From PVC group bacterium (lineage in GTDB: Bacteria > Verrucomicrobiota > Kiritimatiellia > SS1-B-03-39 > UBA6053): 5,492 nt of DNA. Location of the stretch: NCBI GenBank assembly GCA_003565035.1, contig PXDP01000210.1, positions 1-5,492 on the forward strand, in the 5' to 3' direction. The notes under the pieces are model-generated. The model ran no database searches. It worked only from the letters and a program-made list of their open reading frames with translations, and was not told the origin of the DNA. This document shows, in pieces, positions 1 through 5,492 of this stretch (positions are counted from its first letter, which is position 1; every line of letters begins with the position of its first letter). The position numbers and the translations under genes are program-made.

Positions 1-1418
1 ATACGCAAAGCTCTGAAACGGTTCGCCGGACGCTCGGCCTCGTCTTTCGCAACATCGACCGCCTGGACGCTCTTTTGACCGAGCTGATCGACTTGGCCCG
101 CATCGAGGCTGACGCCTTCTCACTGCATGCCACCCTTCGCAATCTGTCCCTCTTTGTGCGCCGGCAGGTCGAATTTTTCTCGGAGTTGGCGCAAGAGAAA
201 GCCATTCGCATCCAGCTCGAAGCCCCGGAAGAGTGCCGGGTGTTCTTTGATGCCCCCAAACTGGAAAAGGTCATGGCCAATCTCCTCGGGAATGCGCTGA
301 AATTTTCCCCGGCCCACACCACGATCCGGGTGAGGCTCAATGTCCACGAACCTGATGACAGCAGCGGACATGTTGATGTCTCCGTCTCGGATGAAGGGCC
401 GGGGATGGACGAAACCACCCGCGGACGCGTCTTTGAACGTTTTTATCAGGGAGACGCCGGACTGGCCCGGGGACATGAAGGTATGGGTATCGGCATGGCG
501 ATTGCCCGCGAAATGATTGAAATGCACGGCGGATCCCTCGCCGTCGAAAGTGAACCCGGCCTGGGCAGCACCTTCATCTTCTCCCTTCCCCTCGGCTGCG
601 ATCATCTGGATCCGGATGATATCGACACCTCAGAAGCCCAGGAGCCCCGCCCGCACACCATCGGGGCCCGAGTACCCCTGCCGAAGCCCGAAGGCTGTGA
701 GGATCATCCCAACGCCCCTCTTTCACGCCCCACGCTTCTTCTGGTGGAAGACAATCTCGATATGCGCGCCTACCTCCGGATGCACCTCGATTTGTTTTAT
801 GAGGTTCGCGAGGTGGACAACGGACTTACCGCACTTGAGGCCCTGCGGGAGGCCGTGCCCGACATCATCCTCTCCGATGTCATGATGCCGCACCTCAACG
901 GACTGGAGCTGTGCAAACGAATCAAAGCGGAGCCCAACTGGAGCACGATACCCATTCTACTTCTTTCGGCCAAGGGCACCGTTGACAACCGCGTCGAAGG
1001 GCTTAGAGCCGGTGCGGATGACTACCTCGGCAAACCCTTTTCCGTTCCCGAACTGCTTGAACGCCTGCGGGCGCGGCTTCCCCCGCCCCCGCCTGCACCG
1101 ACCTCGGCAACAGATGAATGGATGGAAAAGTTGACCGCCTGTATTTCCGAAAATCTGGCCTCGGCCTGCTTTGATGTCTCCGAACTCGCCCGCCAGCTCG
1201 GATACAGCAACCGGCAACTTCTGCGCCGCGTGGTGGACCATTGCGGAAAAACGCCCAGTGCCCTCCTGCTTGAATACCGTCTTCGACGCGGACACGAACT
1301 CATCGAATCTAAGCACTATGAAACCGTTGCCGAAGTCGCACATTCAATTGGACTCTCCCCGAGGTATTTCTCCCGTCGCTACCGCACCGCCTACCGCTGC
1401 GGGAAGATTCCACTCTAG
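1..1418 (+). CDS. Hybrid two-component sensor kinase / response regulator with C-terminal AraC-type HTH (5' partial)
   Basis: This is a one-protein signalling system: an ATP-binding kinase core passes phosphate to a receiver that drives an AraC-type DNA-binding domain. The frame is open from base 3 to TAG at 1416-1418, giving 471 visible residues. The true start, the sensor region and the phosphorylated His lie upstream; a TTG at 75 falls inside a helix and is not a credible start. Visible residues about 10-36 are the second HisKA helix (ending LARIEAD). The HATPase has an N box (about 87-99, NLLGNALKFSP), G1 DEGPGMD (130-136), an F box (VFERFYQ, from 143) and G2 GMGIG (160-164). After a proline-rich linker, the receiver shows acidic Glu249/Asp250, phosphoacceptor Asp292 in SDVMMP, Ser322 and Lys344 in GKPF. 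A PPPPPAP linker leads to two HTH units (about 388-415 and 440-465). The domain order matches Bacteroidota-type HTCS regulators. The C-terminus is slightly degenerate (see findings). Its ligand cannot be inferred. It ends 20 bases before the transporter gene, so it may regulate that gene or be cotranscribed with it. Confidence 0.95.
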   Translation, partial: TQSSETVRRTLGLVFRNIDRLDALLTELIDLARIEADAFSLHATLRNLSLFVRRQVEFFSELAQEKAIRIQLEAPEECRVFFDAPKLEKVMANLLGNALKFSPAHTTIRVRLNVHEPDDSSGHVDVSVSDEGPGMDETTRGRVFERFYQGDAGLARGHEGMGIGMAIAREMIEMHGGSLAVESEPGLGSTFIFSLPLGCDHLDPDDIDTSEAQEPRPHTIGARVPLPKPEGCEDHPNAPLSRPTLLLVEDNLDMRAYLRMHLDLFYEVREVDNGLTALEALREAVPDIILSDVMMPHLNGLELCKRIKAEPNWSTIPILLLSAKGTVDNRVEGLRAGADDYLGKPFSVPELLERLRARLPPPPPAPTSATDEWMEKLTACISENLASACFDVSELARQLGYSNRQLLRRVVDHCGKTPSALLLEYRLRRGHELIESKHYETVAEVAHSIGLSPRYFSRRYRTAYRCGKIPL

Positions 1419-1424
1419 CCCCCC

Positions 1425-1430
1425 TATACT
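1425..1430 (+). promoter_or_regulatory. Possible -10 box (TATACT) just ahead of the transporter gene
   Basis: The 20-base gap between the regulator stop codon and the transporter ATG contains TATACT, one mismatch from the sigma-70 -10 consensus, ending 8 bases before the ATG. No recognisable -35 element is present at 16-18 bases upstream (GGAAGA or similar). If used, transcription would start almost at the ATG. The match may be chance, since the element is short and stands alone. Confidence 0.25.
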
Positions 1431-1438
1431 AACCTTCC

Positions 1439-3097
1439 ATGTTTAAATCGCGTTTCTCCGCCTTTCAATTCGCCCCGGATTTCGCCGGCGGGCTGACTAC
1501 CGCCATCGTCTCTTTGCCGATGGCGCTGGCATTCGGCGTCGCCTCCGGACTGGGCCCGCAGGCCGGACTGACCGGCGCGGTGTTTGTCGGCCTCTTTGCC
1601 GCTCTTTTCGGCAGTTCCAGCCGCCTCATTTCCGAGCCGACCGGTCCGATGACGGTTGTCATGACCGCCGTGCTGAGTTCTTTGGCCGCCCAGTACCCTG
1701 AAGACGCGCCCGCAATGGCCTTCACGGTAGTCATGATTGCCGGGTTAGTGCAGATCGCCATCGGTAAGCTCAAGCTCGGACAATTTATCACCCTCATGCC
1801 CTATGCGGTAATTTCCGGCTTCATGTCCGGCATTGGCGTGTTGCTCATCCTCATGCAGCTTCCGCCCTTTCTGGGCAGTGCCAGCCCCGGCGGCGGGGCG
1901 GTCGGTGTGCTCAAAGCCCTGCCGCACCTGTTGCAGAACCCCAATTTTTCCGAAATCGGGCTCGCAATCCTCGCGTTGGCGATCCTCTGGTTCTGGCCTT
2001 CCCGCTGGCGGAAACGGCTGCCGCCCCATCTCTTCGCCCTTATTCTCTGCACCACCCTTGGCATTTTCTGGATCGGAACCGACAACCTCCGCATTCTCGG
2101 CGAAATCCCCACCGGCCTCCCCCGCCTCCGCCTCTCGGTATTCTCCTACACCCAACTCTCGCAAATTCTGCTCGACGGTCTGATCCTGGGCCTTCTCGGA
2201 TGTATTGACACCCTGCTCACCGCCATGATTTCCGATTCTCTCACCCGCGAAGAGCACGACAGCAACCGTGAACTCACCGGCCAGGGCATCGCGAACCTCC
2301 TATCCGGCCTCTTCGGCGGCCTGCCCGGCGCGGGCGCCACCATGGGCACGGTGGTCAATATTCAGACCGGTGCCAAAAGTCCCGCCGCCGGAGTCATCCG
2401 CGCCCTGCTCCTGCTCGTCGTTCTCCTCGGTGCCGCCCCCCTCCTCGCTCCGGTGCCCATGGCCGTCCTCGCCGCCATCGCGGTCAAAGTCGGATTCGAC
2501 ATTCTCGACTGGTCCTTCATGAAGCGCGCCCACCGCGTCTCCACCTCCAGCACCTGTATGATGTACGGGGTTCTCCTGCTCACCGTTTTTGTGGATCTCA
2601 TCGTCGCCGTCGGTGTCGGTGTGTTTATCGCCAACATCCTCACCATTAAACGCCTGTCCGATTTGCATTCCCGCAGCGTCAGCACCTTCTCAACCCCCGA
2701 TGCCGGCCTGCAGCTCCAGCCCGAAGAAAAAGAAATCATGCAGACCATCGGCGAACAGGTGGTTCTTTTTCACATGAGCGGTCCCATGATTTTCGGAGTG
2801 GCCAAAGCCATCGCCCGTGAACACGCGGCCATGAAACGCGCGAAAGCGCTTGTCCTGGATCTCAGCGATGTGCCCCTCCTCGGCGTCACCGTCTGTCTGG
2901 CCATCGAAAACATGGTCCTCGATGCCCTCGCGCAGAACGCCCGTGTCTGGGTCGTCGGTGCCAGAGGAAACACCCGCACCCGCCTCGAAGACTTCGGATT
3001 CTTCGCCCGCGAAGGGATCATCGAAGCTCCCGACCGCCTCACCGCCCTGCGGGAAGTCTGTCAAACCATTGACATCTCTCCGGAAAGATTTAAATAA
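1439..3097 (+). CDS. bicA: SulP-family transporter with STAS domain, BicA-like sodium-dependent bicarbonate transporter
   Basis: This is a predicted inner-membrane anion transporter of 552 residues, close to the length of cyanobacterial BicA, which imports bicarbonate with sodium. Residues about 12-400 form the hydrophobic SulP core (family fold: 14 helices in two inverted repeats of seven); about 438-545 form the cytoplasmic STAS domain. Compared with BicA as remembered, long blocks match: GGLT near the N-terminus, MALAFGVASG, ISEPTGPMTVVMTAV, VISGFMSGIG, LGCIDTLLT, GAGATMGTVVNIQ, VDLIVAVGVGVF and SGPMIFGVAKAIAREH. Asp257, Thr261 and Thr301 fall where BicA has Asp258, Thr262 and Thr302, in the sodium/bicarbonate site. 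The STAS segment around 474-484 (DLSDVPLLGVT) lacks the Asp-Ser pair of phosphorylated anti-sigma-antagonist STAS domains, as in BicA. The ATG at 1439 is chosen because the N-terminus aligns with BicA, although no Shine-Dalgarno sequence precedes it. The PEPC gene 38 bases downstream supports a bicarbonate substrate. Sulfate or another anion remains possible, since SulP substrates are hard to assign from sequence. Confidence 0.9.
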   Translation: MFKSRFSAFQFAPDFAGGLTTAIVSLPMALAFGVASGLGPQAGLTGAVFVGLFAALFGSSSRLISEPTGPMTVVMTAVLSSLAAQYPEDAPAMAFTVVMIAGLVQIAIGKLKLGQFITLMPYAVISGFMSGIGVLLILMQLPPFLGSASPGGGAVGVLKALPHLLQNPNFSEIGLAILALAILWFWPSRWRKRLPPHLFALILCTTLGIFWIGTDNLRILGEIPTGLPRLRLSVFSYTQLSQILLDGLILGLLGCIDTLLTAMISDSLTREEHDSNRELTGQGIANLLSGLFGGLPGAGATMGTVVNIQTGAKSPAAGVIRALLLLVVLLGAAPLLAPVPMAVLAAIAVKVGFDILDWSFMKRAHRVSTSSTCMMYGVLLLTVFVDLIVAVGVGVFIANILTIKRLSDLHSRSVSTFSTPDAGLQLQPEEKEIMQTIGEQVVLFHMSGPMIFGVAKAIAREHAAMKRAKALVLDLSDVPLLGVTVCLAIENMVLDALAQNARVWVVGARGNTRTRLEDFGFFAREGIIEAPDRLTALREVCQTIDISPERFK

Positions 3098-3135
3098 GAT
3101 CCAATCACCTTAATCCCTAATATTTCGGAGTAAAC
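3098..3135 (+). other. Short AT-richer spacer between transporter and PEPC genes
   Basis: This 38-base spacer is clearly richer in A and T than the flanking genes. It holds no inverted repeat or T-run that would act as an intrinsic terminator and no convincing promoter pair. Its only recognisable element is the ribosome binding site near its end. The two genes are therefore most simply read as one transcript. Confidence 0.6.
3127..3130 (+). promoter_or_regulatory. Ribosome binding site of ppc (GGAG)
   Basis: GGAG lies 5 bases before the ATG at 3136 and supports that codon as the start. The N-terminal residues that follow (LGDTPMRRDLRLL) fit the start of a bacterial PEPC. The transporter gene upstream has no comparable site. 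Confidence 0.75.
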
Positions 3136-5492
3136 ATGTTTGGCGGACTCACACAACCCTGGATGCTGGGCGACACCCCTATGCGGCGTGACCTGCGCCT
3201 GCTTTGCCGCTTTTTGCGTCAGGAACTTATCCGCGACGGTCATGCCGGTCTCTGGCCCGAACTCCTCGAACTCCGTGCCCTCGCCCTCCGCCACGAAGGC
3301 GGCAGCCCCGAGGCCGACAGCACCCTCAAAACCCGCTTCCACCAGACCCCCCCCGAACATCTCGATCTCCTCCTCCGCGTCATGGGACTCTTCTTCGACT
3401 TCGCCAACGTCTCCGAAGAACTCCAGCGCGAACGCGTTGTCCGCACCCGCCGCGCCGAAAAACGCCTGTCCGACGGTCTCGAATCCCGCCTCAAAGCCCT
3501 CAAAGCCGGTGATCTGCCCGCCAAAGACCGCCACAGACTCCTCGACAATCTTCAGGCCGAATTCGTTCTCACCGCCCACCCCACCGAAGCCAAGCGCCAG
3601 ACCGTCCGCCGTATTCTCGACCGTATCCGCCGCAGCCTCCGCCGGCTCTCCGATCCGGATATGACCCGTTCCCGCCGCGGCCCCCTCCTCCGATCCCTCC
3701 GCGAAGATGTCCGCGCCCTTCTCCGCACCGACACCCTGCATCCCCACCGTCCCGAAGTGCTCGAAGAACTCGACCGCGCCCTCTACGTCAGTCAGGCCCT
3801 CTGGAAAGCCGCCCCCGACCTCCTCGCCCCGCTCGAACGCGCCCGCGGTGCCGCGCTTAATCCCCTGAAATTCGGCTGCTGGATCGGCGGCGACCGCGAC
3901 GGACATCCCCATGTCACCGTCGACGTCACCCGCGAAACCCTCCGCCGCCTCCGCCAGCGCGCCGTCACCTTTCACCTCGAAGAATGCGCCTTCCTGCTCG
4001 ACCGTCTGCCGATGCTCTGCCGGTCCGCTGAAGCCATGGATCTGTTGCAGAGCCTCGTGCACCGGGCACCGGAAGACCTGCAAAACCAGGTGCTCAAGCG
4101 CAGCCACGACAACGAATACTTCCGCCGGGCCCTGCGCATCATCCGCGCCCGCCTCCGGGAGGAAAACGGGTATCCGGATGCCGAAGCCCTCGATGCCGAT
4201 CTCGCCGATCTCGAAACCGCCCTCCGCCTGGAAAAACTTCAGGGCCTCATCCTCAACCGCCTGCGCGCCTGGCGCCGCCGCACCCGCGTCTTCGGCCTCC
4301 ACTTCATGCGCCTCGACCTCCGCGAAAACTCCAAAGGCTACCGAACCCTCGTCCGCGAACTTCTTCCCCTCCTCGGCGAAAATCCCGACCGCGCAGAAAC
4401 AGACAACTTCGACGGTCTCTGGGAGGCCGCTTACCCGGATCCCGGTGCTGAAGTCCTCAAAGAAAAACTCTCCGAACGAAGCTGGGATCTCCTCCACGTC
4501 ACCCGACTCATGCAGGAACAGGCCCCCGAAGCCATCGGCGCCAACGTCATCAGCATGACCCACTGCGTCGGTGATGTGCTCTGGGTGCTCTGGCTTCACC
4601 GCCTCATTGCCGCCTGGCGCGGCGATCCCCGGGTCACCATGCCCATTTCCCCGCTCTTCGAAACCATCGACGACCTTCACAAAGCCGGCGACATGCTCAC
4701 CACCCTCTTCCGGCATCCGCAGTACCGCCAAGTGCTGGATGATCAGGGCGGACGGCAAATCGTCATGGTCGGCTACTCCGACAGTGCCAAAGACGGCGGC
4801 TACCTCGCCGCCTGCTGGGCCCTTCACACCGGACAGGAGGCCATGCAGCGCGTGGCCGACCGCGAAAAGGTGCAGCTCACCGTCTTCCACGGACGCGGCG
4901 GCGCCCTCGGCCGCGGTGGCGGACCCGCCGCCCGCGCCATTCAGGCCCTGCCCCCCGCCCTCGGCGAAGGCCACATCCGCATGACCGAACAGGGCGAAGT
5001 CATTGCCGACCGCTTTGCCGATCCCTACCTCGCCCACCGTCACATGGAGCAAATCCTCGGCGGCCTCCTCCTCCACGCCTCCAGCGCCCCGCCCGCCAAA
5101 ACCGAATGGCGCGCAACCATGGAGGAATTCGCCAGCCACGGCCGCGAAGCCTACCTTAATCTCTTCCATCACGACGGCTTCACCGACTACTTCCGCCAGT
5201 CCACCCCCATCACCTGTATCGAATCCCTGCCCATCGGCTCCCGGCCCAGCCGACGGCACGGTGCCGCCAGTCTCGAAGACCTCCGCGCCATCCCCTACAC
5301 CTTCTCCTGGACCCAGAGCCGCCAGCTCATCAACGCCTTTTACGGACTCGGCACCGCCTGGACCCGCCTCAACCGCGCCCAACGCCTGCTCGCCATCCGC
5401 ATGTACCGTGAATGGCCCTACTTCCGGTCCATGATCGACAACGCCGAACTCGCCCTCACCAAATGCGATCCCGTCATCGCCCGCGAATACGC
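3136..5492 (+). CDS. ppc: Phosphoenolpyruvate carboxylase (3' partial)
   Basis: PEPC is a cytoplasmic, homotetrameric, Mg-dependent enzyme that joins phosphoenolpyruvate and bicarbonate to give oxaloacetate and phosphate, refilling the TCA cycle. The frame is uninterrupted for 785 codons to the window edge; about 100 residues should be missing, as the E. coli enzyme has 883. Signature motifs appear in order: TAHPTEAKRQT with catalytic His148 (E. coli His138), GGDRDGHP (251-258), SMTH (473-476), SPLFETIDDL (from 505), VGYSDSAKDGG (545-555, Lys552 matching E. coli Lys546), the glycine-rich loop FHGRGGALGRGGGP (584-597, with His585, Arg587 and Arg593), MTEQGE (616-621), GSRPSRR, and LRAIPYTFSWTQ. 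Lys776 aligns with E. coli Lys773 and Arg593 with Arg587, two of the residues that bind the inhibitor aspartate; the other two (Arg832, Asn881) lie beyond the window. All visible catalytic motifs are intact, so the enzyme is probably active. The start is ATG with GGAG 5 bases upstream. Codons are strongly biased to C-ending forms, with no TTA, CTA or TCA. It sits 38 bases after the BicA-like transporter, a plausible supplier of its bicarbonate. Confidence 0.97.
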   Translation, partial: MFGGLTQPWMLGDTPMRRDLRLLCRFLRQELIRDGHAGLWPELLELRALALRHEGGSPEADSTLKTRFHQTPPEHLDLLLRVMGLFFDFANVSEELQRERVVRTRRAEKRLSDGLESRLKALKAGDLPAKDRHRLLDNLQAEFVLTAHPTEAKRQTVRRILDRIRRSLRRLSDPDMTRSRRGPLLRSLREDVRALLRTDTLHPHRPEVLEELDRALYVSQALWKAAPDLLAPLERARGAALNPLKFGCWIGGDRDGHPHVTVDVTRETLRRLRQRAVTFHLEECAFLLDRLPMLCRSAEAMDLLQSLVHRAPEDLQNQVLKRSHDNEYFRRALRIIRARLREENGYPDAEALDADLADLETALRLEKLQGLILNRLRAWRRRTRVFGLHFMRLDLRENSKGYRTLVRELLPLLGENPDRAETDNFDGLWEAAYPDPGAEVLKEKLSERSWDLLHVTRLMQEQAPEAIGANVISMTHCVGDVLWVLWLHRLIAAWRGDPRVTMPISPLFETIDDLHKAGDMLTTLFRHPQYRQVLDDQGGRQIVMVGYSDSAKDGGYLAACWALHTGQEAMQRVADREKVQLTVFHGRGGALGRGGGPAARAIQALPPALGEGHIRMTEQGEVIADRFADPYLAHRHMEQILGGLLLHASSAPPAKTEWRATMEEFASHGREAYLNLFHHDGFTDYFRQSTPITCIESLPIGSRPSRRHGAASLEDLRAIPYTFSWTQSRQLINAFYGLGTAWTRLNRAQRLLAIRMYREWPYFRSMIDNAELALTKCDPVIAREY

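Noticed and set aside
75..77. TTG as the start of the sensor kinase
   Set aside because: The same frame is open to the window edge and the residues before it (FRNIDRLDALLTELIDLARIE) continue the HisKA helix, so the gene begins upstream.
517..885. Plus-strand frame inside the kinase gene, starting at an internal ATG
   Set aside because: It overlaps the end of the HATPase and the receiver domain in another frame; its translation is Pro/Ser-rich with no family resemblance.
1745..3064. Overlapping minus-strand frames opposite the transporter gene
   Set aside because: They lie opposite a complete SulP coding sequence and translate to charged or Arg/Ser-rich low-complexity sequence with no recognisable motifs.
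3098..3135. Possible terminator between bicA and ppc
   Set aside because: No inverted repeat followed by a T-run can be found in these 38 bases.
3061..5382. A 773-codon minus-strand open frame antisense to ppc
   Set aside because: It is in exact codon register with ppc, so a stop would need a sense TTA, CTA or TCA codon, and ppc has none. Its translation is low-complexity Gly/Ala/Glu-rich with no domain, it begins at a TTG, and the plus strand encodes a PEPC with every expected motif.

Overview
The window carries three co-directional plus-strand genes that fill nearly all of its 5.5 kb: the C-terminal part of a hybrid sensor kinase/response regulator with an AraC-type DNA-binding domain (1-1418, cut by the left edge), a complete SulP-family transporter that closely resembles the cyanobacterial sodium-dependent bicarbonate transporter BicA (1439-3097), and a phosphoenolpyruvate carboxylase, PEPC (3136-5492, cut by the right edge). 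The gaps are only 20 and 38 bases, with no hairpin terminator in either. No tRNA, rRNA, mobile element, repeat array or CRISPR was seen.

The DNA is bacterial and GC-rich, with strong use of C-ending codons (CTC, CGC, GCC, ACC), most extreme in the PEPC gene. One-protein kinase-receiver-AraC regulators are best known from Bacteroidota, but also occur in Verrucomicrobiota, Kiritimatiellota, Lentisphaerota and Planctomycetota. The high GC content makes a PVC-group bacterium a reasonable guess, but this is inference and no taxonomic marker is present.

The functional logic is the main interest. PEPC uses bicarbonate, not CO2, to turn phosphoenolpyruvate into oxaloacetate. A BicA-like bicarbonate importer directly upstream, with no terminator between, suggests a two-gene bicarbonate uptake and anaplerotic fixation unit. 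The hybrid regulator just upstream is a candidate controller of the pair or the first cistron of the same transcript. No component is of an unknown family; what may be new is the arrangement.

The one long minus-strand open frame (3061-5382) is a codon-bias shadow of the PEPC gene and is not annotated.
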